Of a DNA stretch of 64,000 nucleotides, positions 24,713 to 33,878 are shown piece after piece. The DNA is taken from NCBI RefSeq assembly GCF_037971845.1, contig NZ_CP150227.1, forward strand, positions 6,386,001 to 6,450,000. The letters are read 5' to 3'. Under the pieces are notes generated by a model that saw only the letters and a list, made by a program, of their open reading frames with translations, ran no database searches and was not told where the DNA came from. Both the position numbers and the translations under genes were made by a program. Numbering within the stretch: the stretch's first letter is position 1; every line of letters begins with the position of its first letter. Source of the stretch: Paenibacillus sp. FSL R5-0766. GTDB taxonomy: Bacteria > Bacillota > Bacilli > Paenibacillales > Paenibacillaceae.

Positions 24713-26425
24713 ATGCTTCGCCGTTTTATGTCTTATTATCGTCCTTACAAAAGACTCTTTATCTTGGACTTCTCCTGTGCCATCGCTGCCGCTCTGCTGG
24801 AGCTGGCCTTTCCACTCGCCGTTAACCGGGTGGTCGATCAACTGCTTCCGGCTGGCAATTGGTCCATGATCTTAGCGGCGTGTGTTGGATTGCTCGGCAT
24901 CTACCTGCTCAGTTCCATTTTCCATTATGCAGTGACCTATTGGGGCCACAAACTTGGCATTAACATCGAATCCGATATGCGGCGTGAACTGTTCCAGCGT
25001 GTACAGAAACAGTCCTTCCGCTTCTTCGATAACAATAAGACCGGACATCTGGTCTCCCGCATGACCAACGACCTGATGGATATTGGTGAGATCGCGCATC
25101 ACGGACCCGAGGACCTGTTCATTGCCCTCATGACACTCGCCGGAGCTTTCGGGATTATGCTGGGGATCAACTGGCAGCTCGCCGTGATGACGTTCATCAT
25201 CGTTCCGCTGATGATCTACCTGTCACTGTATTTCAGTCGCAAAATGTCCAAGGCGTTCAAGCGCATGTTTGCGGATATCGCCGATTATAACGCACGGGTA
25301 GAAAATAATGTGAGCGGCATCCGTGTGGTACAAGCTTTTGCCAATGAAAAACATGAAGTAGGACGTTTCGTTGAGAACAACGAACGTTTCCGGCTTACAA
25401 AACTAATCACCTACCGTATTATGGCCTGGAACTCTTCACTCAGTTTTATCCTGATGAAATTTGTATCGCTGTTTGTACTGGTATGTGGAACCTGGTTTGT
25501 CATTCAAGGCAGTATGACCTACGGGGAATTCATCGCTTTTGTGATGCTCTCCAATGTATTCCTCGGACCGATCGAGAAGATTAACTCTGTCATCGAGACG
25601 TATCCCAAAGGCATCGCCGGATTCAGACGTTACCTGGAGCTTCTTGAAGCTGTACCGGATGTAGAAGATACACCACAGGCGAAACCGATTCCGGATGTCA
25701 AAGGAGATATTGCTTTCCATAACGTTACCTTTTCTTATGGAGAACACAAACCTACGCTGTCTCAGGTCAATCTGGATATCCAGGCAGGCCAGACGGTTGC
25801 TCTGGTTGGACCTTCGGGCGGAGGTAAAACGACGTTATGCAGTCTGATCCCACGTTTCTACGATGTGGATGCAGGACATATCTCCATCGATGGCATTCCG
25901 GTGAAGGACATGACGCTGGAATCACTGCGCTCCCATATCGGGATTGTGCAGCAGGATATTTTCCTGTTTGACGGAACAATTCGTGAAAATATTGCATACG
26001 GCAAACTGAATGCTTCCGATGAAGAAATCTGGCAAGCCATTCGCAGGGCCCAATTGGAAGAGCTGGTACAATCCCAGCCAGATGGACTCAATACCATGAT
26101 CGGTGAACGTGGCGTGAAATTGTCCGGCGGACAGAAGCAACGTTTATCCATCGCAAGAATGATCCTGAAAAACCCACCTATTCTCATTTTGGATGAAGCT
26201 ACATCCGCTCTCGATACCGAGACGGAAGCTGCCATTCAACTGGCCTTGTCCGAGCTGGCTCAGGGCCGTACGACATTGGTGATTGCCCATCGACTGGCGA
26301 CCATTAGACATGCCGATCGCATCGTGGTGGTGGAGAACGGCACCGTCGCTGAACAAGGAAGTCATGAAGAACTTCTCGCGCGTAAAGGCTCGTACAGCCG
26401 ACTGCATCAAGCCCAGTTTGGTTAA
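24713..26425 (+). CDS. ABC exporter half-transporter (TMD fused to ATPase)
   Basis: A 570-aa type IV ABC exporter subunit: six membrane helices in residues about 15-300 and an ATPase domain from about 325. The Walker A motif is GPSGGGKTT, the signature LSGGQKQRLSIARM, and Walker B ILILDEATSALD. It probably works as a homodimer in the cytoplasmic membrane. Its position behind a Fur-controlled siderophore-binding gene suggests a role in siderophore secretion or recycling, but related proteins also export drugs and lipids. The ATG at 24713 is chosen for GAGGAGG eight bases upstream; an upstream in-frame ATG has no ribosome-binding site. A terminator follows 60 bp downstream. Confidence 0.92.
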   Translation: MLRRFMSYYRPYKRLFILDFSCAIAAALLELAFPLAVNRVVDQLLPAGNWSMILAACVGLLGIYLLSSIFHYAVTYWGHKLGINIESDMRRELFQRVQKQSFRFFDNNKTGHLVSRMTNDLMDIGEIAHHGPEDLFIALMTLAGAFGIMLGINWQLAVMTFIIVPLMIYLSLYFSRKMSKAFKRMFADIADYNARVENNVSGIRVVQAFANEKHEVGRFVENNERFRLTKLITYRIMAWNSSLSFILMKFVSLFVLVCGTWFVIQGSMTYGEFIAFVMLSNVFLGPIEKINSVIETYPKGIAGFRRYLELLEAVPDVEDTPQAKPIPDVKGDIAFHNVTFSYGEHKPTLSQVNLDIQAGQTVALVGPSGGGKTTLCSLIPRFYDVDAGHISIDGIPVKDMTLESLRSHIGIVQQDIFLFDGTIRENIAYGKLNASDEEIWQAIRRAQLEELVQSQPDGLNTMIGERGVKLSGGQKQRLSIARMILKNPPILILDEATSALDTETEAAIQLALSELAQGRTTLVIAHRLATIRHADRIVVVENGTVAEQGSHEELLARKGSYSRLHQAQFG

Positions 26426-26487
26426 AGGCGAGGCTTAAAAGTGAGACCAAGTGGTTTGTAGGCTTAAATGCATGATCACAACAACAG

Positions 26488-26524
26488 AACAACCTTCCCT
26501 CTGTCCTAGAGTGAAGGTTGTTTT
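26488..26524 (+). terminator. Rho-independent terminator of the iron locus
   Basis: AACAACCTTC and GAAGGTTGTT form a perfect 10-bp stem around a 15-base loop, followed by TTATATTT. Confidence 0.88.
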
Positions 26525-26539
26525 ATATTTACTATTCGT

Positions 26540-26773
26540 TATATAAATTGAACTACATATTTACACGAGAACGCAGAGGACAGAAATAACCTGAAGAAGC
26601 GGGAGCGTTCGCCTAAAAGCTTTCTGCAAGAAAGCTACATCGGAAGCATACGCTATCCCCGGATTTTACCCTTTGAAAAAGGAAATCCAAAAAAATCTGG
26701 GGATAACAGCGATCAGAAGATTGTTCTGTCATCGAAGTGGCAAGTGTAAATGGCGTTTAGTTCAATTTATATA
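26540..26773. repeat. MITE-like palindromic repeat, family A, copy 4 (long form, intact ends)
   Basis: A 234-bp element in the opposite orientation to the other copies, with perfect 14-bp ends TATATAAATTGAAC and GTTCAATTTATATA. It carries the extra about 45-bp segment (AAAAGCTTTC...GAAAGCTACATCGG) also found in copy 5, which adds a nested hairpin. The right end stops one base from the stop codon of the next gene. Confidence 0.9.
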
Positions 26774-26774
26774 A

Positions 26775-28061
26775 CTACCTATCCAGAATGGCATTCGCCC
26801 GTTCACGAAATTCCACCGCCGCCTGCTCAGGCGTAATTTTGCCAAACAACAGGAGATCGTACAACTCACGTAACACCGCAGTGACCTCTGGCGCACCTAC
26901 GGGATCAGGCGGGTCCATCTGAGTGCTGTTATCCGCAACCCAATCGATATAATCAAACACCTGCGCCAGCTCCGGTTCAACCACCAGCTTCATCCGCTCT
27001 TTGACACTGGATGAGACGGGCACACCCCGCTCCCCTTTGAGCAGCAGATTGGCATCCAAATCATTCACAAAAAAGCTGATAAACTTGGCAGCTTCCTCCT
27101 TATGTCTGGAATTACCCGCCATGGAGAAAAACATGCCTGGCTTCAAGAACAATCCATTCTGGCTGTTTGGCCCAGGCATTGGGGAGATGGTTAAGGGTTT
27201 GCCATAACGCTGAGCGGTGCTGATAAATTGGTTGGAATACCCCCAGCTAAACAAAGCCTCTCCCAGATAAAACGGGTCGTTATCAGGCTGGCCAATATCT
27301 GATGTCCAGATATCCGGTGCAAAAATAAGCTTCTTCTCTGCGAGCTGCTGCATCCTGCCAAAGTATTCAATAAATAGCCCATCATCCTCATAACCCAACC
27401 TCTTGCCATCCTCCGCGTATAGCTTGGAACCATACTGTCTCAAGTAATACGCGAAAAACTGTTCCGGCGTAAAATAGGTTCCCAGATAGATGCCTTTCCC
27501 GAGCAATTGCTCGCCCATCCGGTCAAAATCCGCCCATGTCCACGTATCCGTTGGCAATTCAATATCATTGGCCTTTAACACTTCCGGATCATAGATGCTG
27601 AGCATGGCGTTAACCCCTAAACTGAGACCATAGGTTTTTCCATTCAGGCTACCACTCTCCAACTGTTCCTTCTCAATATCTGTCGTGTCAATCAGCCCGC
27701 TCTGCATGTACGGCGTCATATCCTCCAACAGTTGCAGCGAACTGTACTGGGACAGATAGGAGATGTCCATCTGGATAATGTCGGGCAACGCATTGCCTGC
27801 TGCATGTGGTGCAAGTTTTCTCCAGTATTCGTTGAAACTGCTATATTCGTATTCGATGTTCACATGTGGATTCAACTTCTCATACAGGTTGATAACGGCT
27901 ATCGTTGCATTGTTGCGAAACTCCCCACCCCACCAAGCGATTCGCAGCGTTATCGGCTCTTCTTCCACAATCATGCCTGGCCTTTGATCCAACTGGTTCA
28001 CGCAGCCAGGAAGAGTCAGCATAAGGCAGAGCATGCCTATCATTCGCATCCATCTTCCCAT
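26775..28061 (-). CDS. Sugar ABC transporter substrate-binding lipoprotein (second of the operon)
   Basis: A 428-aa family 1 solute-binding protein with lipobox LTLPGCVN (Cys20) and the family pattern ITLRIAWWGGEFRNNATIAV followed by PDIIQMDISYLSQY. It starts 22 bp inside the 3' end of the histidine kinase gene, so the two are translationally coupled. A binding protein coupled to a YesM-type kinase may serve as the kinase's sugar sensor rather than as a transport subunit; the operon already has its own large binding protein at 29908. AAGGAGGAG precedes the start. Confidence 0.92.
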   Translation of the reverse strand: MGRWMRMIGMLCLMLTLPGCVNQLDQRPGMIVEEEPITLRIAWWGGEFRNNATIAVINLYEKLNPHVNIEYEYSSFNEYWRKLAPHAAGNALPDIIQMDISYLSQYSSLQLLEDMTPYMQSGLIDTTDIEKEQLESGSLNGKTYGLSLGVNAMLSIYDPEVLKANDIELPTDTWTWADFDRMGEQLLGKGIYLGTYFTPEQFFAYYLRQYGSKLYAEDGKRLGYEDDGLFIEYFGRMQQLAEKKLIFAPDIWTSDIGQPDNDPFYLGEALFSWGYSNQFISTAQRYGKPLTISPMPGPNSQNGLFLKPGMFFSMAGNSRHKEEAAKFISFFVNDLDANLLLKGERGVPVSSSVKERMKLVVEPELAQVFDYIDWVADNSTQMDPPDPVGAPEVTAVLRELYDLLLFGKITPEQAAVEFRERANAILDR

Positions 28062-29815
28062 AACTTCTCCTCCTTACCTGGTGATGGGGGTGGCAGCAGC
28101 ACCGTTACTCTCGTTCCACGCCCCGGCTTGCTCTCCAGCAGAACATCATATTCTTCGCCAAAAGCCAGACGTACCCGCTCCCTGATATTCAGCAGACCAA
28201 TACCTGTTCCTCTGGTTTTCACTTCACCGCGCAGCACCTGTTCCACATATTCGGGTTCCATGCCAGGACCGTGATCCTCCACGATAAGGGCCAGCTTGCC
28301 ACCGGATATCTCGGCATACACTCGAATCAGACATGAACCAACCTGTGGTTCCAAACCATATTGAATGGCATTCTCCAATAATGGCTGTAGGGTCAACTTT
28401 GGAGTGGCACACCCCAGATAGGCAGCGGGCACATCTAAGCGGAAATCCAGTCGCTGCCGGAAACGGTAGGTCTGAATGGTGATGTAATGATTGACGATCT
28501 CCAGCTCTTCGGCAATGGTAATGATATTTTGCTTGAAGCTGATGGAGGAACGCAGCAAATATCCGAGTGATAACACCATACTGGAGATTTGCTCCTGCCT
28601 GTTCTTTTTGGCGAGCCAATGGATCGAATCCAGCGCATTATACAGAAAGTGGGGGTTGATCTGCGCCTGTAGCGCCTTGAACTCTGTTTCTTTAATGACC
28701 AGTTGGCTTGCATAATTTTCTTTGATCAATGTATTAATATGTGTAATCATCAGTCGGTACGTACGTTGTAACAATCCCAATTCATCCATGTGCTGGTGTG
28801 TTGGAATGGACAGATTGGCGTCCATATTCTCCAGATCGCCATACTGAACCTCCTTCATCTGACTGATGAGCTGCCGGATTGGCCTTGTCAGACTGCGTGC
28901 GAACACCATACCAAGTGCGAGAACAACCAGAATGGCGATAAGATAAACGACAATTAGTATATTTTTCAACCATATAATACGTTCAAAAATTTCATCATAA
29001 GAGGCCATATTATAATAAACCCAGCCGGTGTAGGCGGATTTTTTCTGGGAAAGGAATATCTCCCTCCCATCCAGATTTTTGATCTCATATCCCCCACTGC
29101 CTGAAAGTGGATTCAGCCCCGCGGACACCGCTTCCGAAAGCTGGCGATAAGGATAAACCACCTCACTGCCTGCTTTTAAAATAATGTCACTGTCCTGGCT
29201 GTCGATGCCCGCATACTCCTCAACGAGTCGCTCGATATTAATACGCAGAAACAGTATGCCTACCGGTTCCAGGGTCATCGGTTCGTAAGTTCGCACCTGA
29301 CGGACCATAACCAGCATCGGGTCATCGTCATCCGGGTATAGCCAGCGCACTGCACCATTGGCCTGCTCCGCAGCCGCAATCATCCGATCGTATTTTTCCT
29401 GGGATACGGTTAGTGTCTCGCCATATTTATTGACTCTTCCCCTGGAATCAATCAGATGAACGGACTGCACATAACGTGCAGCCCCACTGATATGCTCCCA
29501 TAACCGATCCGTGATTTTCTTTCGTTCAATAAAGCTTGAATATGCGCTATCGTCATCCAGCAACGACTTCAAGGCTCTTTGAATCTGCGTATCGGAGATC
29601 ATATTTAATGATAACGCTTCCAACTTCTGAAGTTCAACATCCACTGTAGACGAAGAAAGGTTCAGAAGTCGGGACGACTTATCAAACAGCTGTTTGTCAT
29701 AAACGGAGTACGTATAATATAAGGACCCAAACGCGAGGATGATGATAAACGCCATCATGAACATAATCATCAGAAACATTTTCATTTTGATGCTGAGTTT
29801 GCGGTAGGCTGTCAT
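28040..29815 (-). CDS. Sensor histidine kinase, YesM type
   Basis: A 591-aa membrane kinase: helix 1 at about 10-33, an extracellular Cache-like sensor (about 34-280), helix 2 (about 285-308, IVVYLIAILVVLALGMVF), HAMP, then the phosphoacceptor His in QINPHFLYNALDSIHW near residue 388 and an ATPase domain with LQPLLENAIQYGL and DHGPGM. ATG 29815 is chosen because AAAGGAG lies ten bases upstream; the ORF's earlier GTG sits before that site. It lies in the middle of an ABC-transporter operon, while the likely partner response regulator (33879) is separately transcribed five genes upstream. Confidence 0.93.
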   Translation of the reverse strand: MTAYRKLSIKMKMFLMIMFMMAFIIILAFGSLYYTYSVYDKQLFDKSSRLLNLSSSTVDVELQKLEALSLNMISDTQIQRALKSLLDDDSAYSSFIERKKITDRLWEHISGAARYVQSVHLIDSRGRVNKYGETLTVSQEKYDRMIAAAEQANGAVRWLYPDDDDPMLVMVRQVRTYEPMTLEPVGILFLRINIERLVEEYAGIDSQDSDIILKAGSEVVYPYRQLSEAVSAGLNPLSGSGGYEIKNLDGREIFLSQKKSAYTGWVYYNMASYDEIFERIIWLKNILIVVYLIAILVVLALGMVFARSLTRPIRQLISQMKEVQYGDLENMDANLSIPTHQHMDELGLLQRTYRLMITHINTLIKENYASQLVIKETEFKALQAQINPHFLYNALDSIHWLAKKNRQEQISSMVLSLGYLLRSSISFKQNIITIAEELEIVNHYITIQTYRFRQRLDFRLDVPAAYLGCATPKLTLQPLLENAIQYGLEPQVGSCLIRVYAEISGGKLALIVEDHGPGMEPEYVEQVLRGEVKTRGTGIGLLNIRERVRLAFGEEYDVLLESKPGRGTRVTVLLPPPSPGKEEKLWEDGCE

Positions 29816-29907
29816 GACCAAAGCGCTCCTTTGAACCACGTGATACTACTAGGTATATCACATACAGGAAGGTTTTCCCAAAGTTTTAGCGCTCGATTTC
29901 TCACGTA

Positions 29908-31557
29908 TTATTTGGACTGATATCGATCATAGGCCGCCTGATGAACCTCAATCGCCCGGTCAATGCCCATGCTCTTGATTGTTTCAGCCATGGTGTCAAA
30001 TTCGGTGATCGGTTTCTGTCCACTAATGATGGCCGTCATCGTCTCATTCAAATACGTATTCACCTGGCTCATAATGGACGTACTTGTGGTCACCTCATCT
30101 GTTGACAAACGAATTGGGGGAAGCGTTAATGCTGAGCTTGCTTTCATCCATTCCGCATTTGCCGCACGCTGTCCATCGTCAAATAATAATGCATCCAGAT
30201 AACGACTATCCTGATTGATTGGACCGTCCATAATGGATAAGGCATAGGAAGCCAGTGCCTGGTCATACGTTAGACCGTTCGGATTATCAATGATGGTATC
30301 TGTGAATTTGACACCTTCCCCGTCACGAACATAGCTGTCATTTTCGATACCAAAGTTGAACAGATCACTACCCTCTTCGCTATAGTTGTAGTCCATCCAC
30401 TGTACAATGTATTTCAATTTGTCTTCGTCTGCGGAAGCCGTAATGGCCTCACCATAACTAAGTACCTTATTCTCCAGATTGAAGGTAGCATAAGAAGTTC
30501 CATCCGGAGATACGGGCCATGGTACGCCGGTTACGTTAAAGTTCGGATCGGTATCTCTCATCAGATTGAAGTATTTCCCCATGCCACTGAATACACCACC
30601 CTGATATGCACCTGCCAGATTGCTGGTAACCTTATAGTCGAACGCTTTACCGTCATTGGTCATGATCTCGGGATCAATCAGCCCTTCCTTGTACCACTTG
30701 GCCATGGTCTCCAAGAAATCACGGTAGCCCGGCTGAATCGGTCCAAACTCCACCTTGTCTCCATTCATCTGGAAGCCACCAATCACGCCAAAGGCCGCTG
30801 CAAAATCATGGAGCTTGGTCAGGTTACCCGGCCCCCAGTTTCCGGTGAAAGGAAGCTCATCAGGCTTACCGTTGCCGTTAGGGTCCTGTTCCTTAAATGC
30901 CTTAAGTACCGTATACCACTCATCGATATTGGTAGGTACCTTAAGGTTCAATGCATCAAGCCAGTCCTGGCGCATAATTAAACCGGAAGTGGCATTCAGC
31001 TTCAATGCATCCAGCTTCAGCAGCGGGAACATATAGATCGTTCCATCGTCGAGTGCAATCTGCTTTTTCACATCCGGATCGGATTCAATAATCCGCTTCA
31101 AGTTTGGTGCATAACTGTCGATCAATTCATTCAACCGGATGATCCGGCCGTCCTTGATCATTTTTTCCGGTCCGCCAACGGCATCCGCCCAGTTATAATA
31201 AATGACGTCCGGTAGCTCTTTCGTGGAGATCAACAGATTGAATTGGTCACGCTGTTGTCCAAGCGGAGGATGTGTGAACTTCACTTGGATACCCGTCAGC
31301 TTCTCCTTTTCCTTATAAGCCGCCATATCGCCAAAATTGTTTAAGGAAGCTGTCAGTTTGGCATCATTGGCGCGCCAGTAGTCAATGGTAAATGGCTCAC
31401 TTGTAATCGGTAGCGGAATCTCGGTTAATGCCTGCACCGCAGGTTCTGTTCCTTCTGCTGGCTCTGCGTTACCTGGTTCATTATCACCCGTACAGCCCGC
31501 CAGTAAAGACATGGTAAGTAGCGATGACAACAAGATGGACCCCATTCTTTTTTTCAC
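29908..31557 (-). CDS. Oligosaccharide-binding lipoprotein, LipO/YtcQ type
   Basis: A 549-aa solute-binding lipoprotein of the long (about 550 aa) type that pairs with LplB and YtcP permeases. The signal peptide ends in the lipobox SLLAGCTG. The body has typical segments (IDYWRANDAKLTASLNN; DPNGNGKPDELPFTGNW, a calcium-loop-like stretch). The GTG at 31557 (protein VKKRMGSILL) is chosen because TGGAGG lies eight bases upstream; the ATG codons further 5' precede that site. Permease genes end 27 bp upstream. Substrate is probably a plant-derived oligosaccharide, by family. Confidence 0.93.
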   Translation of the reverse strand: MKKRMGSILLSSLLTMSLLAGCTGDNEPGNAEPAEGTEPAVQALTEIPLPITSEPFTIDYWRANDAKLTASLNNFGDMAAYKEKEKLTGIQVKFTHPPLGQQRDQFNLLISTKELPDVIYYNWADAVGGPEKMIKDGRIIRLNELIDSYAPNLKRIIESDPDVKKQIALDDGTIYMFPLLKLDALKLNATSGLIMRQDWLDALNLKVPTNIDEWYTVLKAFKEQDPNGNGKPDELPFTGNWGPGNLTKLHDFAAAFGVIGGFQMNGDKVEFGPIQPGYRDFLETMAKWYKEGLIDPEIMTNDGKAFDYKVTSNLAGAYQGGVFSGMGKYFNLMRDTDPNFNVTGVPWPVSPDGTSYATFNLENKVLSYGEAITASADEDKLKYIVQWMDYNYSEEGSDLFNFGIENDSYVRDGEGVKFTDTIIDNPNGLTYDQALASYALSIMDGPINQDSRYLDALLFDDGQRAANAEWMKASSALTLPPIRLSTDEVTTSTSIMSQVNTYLNETMTAIISGQKPITEFDTMAETIKSMGIDRAIEVHQAAYDRYQSK

Positions 31558-31584
31558 GTAATTCGCCTCCATAGGATACATTTT

Positions 31585-32454
31585 TTATTGTTTCACAGCA
31601 CCGATTAGAGCGCCCTGAACAAAATAACGTTGGATGAACGGATATACCAGCATAATCGGCAGCGTGGAGATAATAATGGTTGCATATTTGATGTTCTCCC
31701 CAATGGCAAAGCCGGTATCAGCGCCAGCGCCCATGGCCTCCGTACTGCTGCTGATCAAAATATCACGCATAATAATCTGGATCGGATACAACTCCTGACT
31801 GCGCAGGTAGAGCATCGGTCCGACATAATCATTCCAATGGTCAACCGCATAATACAGCATCATAACCGCCAGGATTGGCTTTGACAAAGGCAGTACAATT
31901 CGGAACAAAATCAGAAAGTCATTGGCGCCATCAAGCTTCGCCGATTCAATCAGACTGATCGGAATGCCTTCAAAGTTTGTTTTCATAATGAGGAAATAAA
32001 ACGTACTGATGGCACCCGGAATAATAAGCGCAAAACGGGTATCCACCATGCCCAGATTCTGAATTAGCAGAAAAGTTGGGATCATACCCCCGCCGAAGAA
32101 CATCGTGAACGTAATTAACTTCATCAACGTTTTTCTGCCCATCAGATCACCACGTGACAGCCCATATGCAGCCAGCGAAGTCATCAGCAGATTGATGGCA
32201 GTACCCACCACAACATAGAACAAGGTGTTCATATATCCCGTATAGATGCGAGTATCCTGAAATACCGACTTGTACGCTCCCAGCTGAAAACCTTCAGGAA
32301 TGAGCATCAGTGAACGGGAACGCAGCATCTGGTCCGGGTCGCTGATTGAAGAATTGAACACGTACAGCATCGGGTAAAAGCATAAAACCATGATCACCAA
32401 GAGCAGCAGTGTATTAAATACATCAAAAAGTCGTTCCCCTATAGACTGTTTCAT
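31585..32454 (-). CDS. Carbohydrate ABC transporter permease, YtcP type
   Basis: A 289-aa permease with six hydrophobic helices and the EAA loop (LIESAKLDGANDFLILFRIVLP), which contacts the transporter's ATPase. It is the second permease of the operon, 15 bp after the LplB-type gene, and should form the membrane channel with it. As usual for these clusters, no ATPase is encoded here; a shared MsmX-type ATPase elsewhere is expected. Confidence 0.94.
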   Translation of the reverse strand: MKQSIGERLFDVFNTLLLLVIMVLCFYPMLYVFNSSISDPDQMLRSRSLMLIPEGFQLGAYKSVFQDTRIYTGYMNTLFYVVVGTAINLLMTSLAAYGLSRGDLMGRKTLMKLITFTMFFGGGMIPTFLLIQNLGMVDTRFALIIPGAISTFYFLIMKTNFEGIPISLIESAKLDGANDFLILFRIVLPLSKPILAVMMLYYAVDHWNDYVGPMLYLRSQELYPIQIIMRDILISSSTEAMGAGADTGFAIGENIKYATIIISTLPIMLVYPFIQRYFVQGALIGAVKQ

Positions 32455-32469
32455 CGCTTCACCTTCCGA

Positions 32470-33435
32470 TTACCATAGACTGGTTGAGTTAAGCTTTCTG
32501 CTGATCGCGTTTGCGATAATGAGCAGCGCGAAATTAATGACGCCGTTAAATAGTCCGATGGCGGTTGAATACGTATAGTTCCCCTCCAAAATACCGGATC
32601 GATAAACAAAGGTGGATATGACATCCGATGTCTCATAGGTCGGTGCCGTTTGCATCAGCAATATTTTCTGAAAATCCGCGTTCATGACCGCCCCCATGCG
32701 CAGAATTAACATGATCACAATCGTTGGCATAATGCCCGGCAGTGTAATATGTAACAGCTGTCTCCAGCGGCCTGCGCCGTCAATTTTGGAAGCCTCATAC
32801 AACTGTGGATCAATCCCGCTTAGTGCTGCCAAAAAGATAATTGAGGCCCAGCCTGCTCCCTGCCATATGTTGGACAGGATGTACATCGGACGGAACATAT
32901 CCTTTTCCGCCAGAAACATAATTGGCTGCAGATCGAAAAAGTCACGAATGACGTTAAATAACCCACCGTCCAAAGATGAGAACGTTTTCAACATTCCAAC
33001 CACAACGACAACCGAGATGAAATGCGGCATATAACTAATGGTCTGTACTGCGCCTCTGAACCACTTTTTCCGGACTTCATTCAGCAGCAGTGCTAGTAGA
33101 ATCGGAGCCGGGAAACCAAACACAATACTGTAAAAACTCAAAATCAGTGTGTTCTTAATCAGTCGCCAGAAATAATAACTTTCAAAAAACATGGTGAAGT
33201 TGTCAAATCCGACCCATTCCCCTGCCAAGATTCCTTTGATCGGGTTGTAGGATTCCTGAAATGCCATCAGTAGCCCGTACATTGGCCCATAGCTGAAAAT
33301 CAGATAGTAGGCTACCACAGGAACGAGCATCAGATAAACGTATCTGTTGCGGACAAGTTCCTTTTTCACCGAACTCCATTTGCCAGCTGGCTTCAAACGC
33401 CCAGGTTCAATCCCCCGGCTTCGATTCAGCTCCAT
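32470..33435 (-). CDS. Carbohydrate ABC transporter permease, LplB type
   Basis: A 321-aa permease of the LplB family: six helices, the segment YNPIKGILAGEWVGFDNF after helix 1, and the EAA loop YEASKIDGAGRWRQLLHITL. First gene of the transport operon. ATG 33435 is chosen because GGAGG lies nine bases upstream; a GTG at 33450 overlaps that site. A terminator at 33559-33598 and repeat copy 5 separate it from the response regulator upstream, so its promoter should lie between 33436 and 33558. Confidence 0.93.
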   Translation of the reverse strand: MELNRSRGIEPGRLKPAGKWSSVKKELVRNRYVYLMLVPVVAYYLIFSYGPMYGLLMAFQESYNPIKGILAGEWVGFDNFTMFFESYYFWRLIKNTLILSFYSIVFGFPAPILLALLLNEVRKKWFRGAVQTISYMPHFISVVVVVGMLKTFSSLDGGLFNVIRDFFDLQPIMFLAEKDMFRPMYILSNIWQGAGWASIIFLAALSGIDPQLYEASKIDGAGRWRQLLHITLPGIMPTIVIMLILRMGAVMNADFQKILLMQTAPTYETSDVISTFVYRSGILEGNYTYSTAIGLFNGVINFALLIIANAISRKLNSTSLW

Positions 33436-33558
33436 CCACTCAACCTCCACTCTCGATGTTCATTCACTAACATGACACTTCTAATGATAGAAGCGAGCGC
33501 CTTTTCTTCCCATGCTCATTTCCGATAAATGGATGTTCAAAACCGAGTTCCGTCCGAC

Positions 33559-33598
33559 AAAAAAAGACCCTGCTGCCGATGAATGGCGTACAGGGCCC
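33559..33598 (-). terminator. Rho-independent terminator of the response-regulator gene
   Basis: On the minus strand GGCCCTG pairs with CAGGGTC around an inner GCC/GGC stem, followed by seven T. It ends the regulator transcript before the transport operon begins. Confidence 0.82.
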
Positions 33599-33628
33599 GA
33601 TCACAGATTAGATGTAGAGGTTGCTATC

Positions 33629-33858
33629 TATATAAATCGAGCTAAAGAATATTTACACTTGCCACTCCGATGACAGAACAACCCTCTGATCACTGTTATC
33701 CCCAGATTTTTATGATTCCCTTTTCTGAAGGGAAAATCCGGGGATAGCATATGCTTCCGATGTAGCTTTCTTTTAGAAAGCTTTTAGGCGAACGCTCCGC
33801 TTCTTCGTGTTATTTCTGTCCTCTCCGTTTTCGTGTAAATGTTTAATTCAATGCTGTA
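33629..33858. repeat. MITE-like palindromic repeat, family A, copy 5 (long form)
   Basis: About 230 bp. The left end TATATAAATCGAGC has two changes from the intact ends; the right end is more decayed. It carries the long-form insertion (GCATATGCTTCCGATGTAGC, then a TTTCTTTTAGAAA hairpin) shared with copy 4. It lies between the regulator's stop and its terminator. Confidence 0.85.
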
Positions 33859-33878
33859 GAAGCGACAGCAACGCTGTC

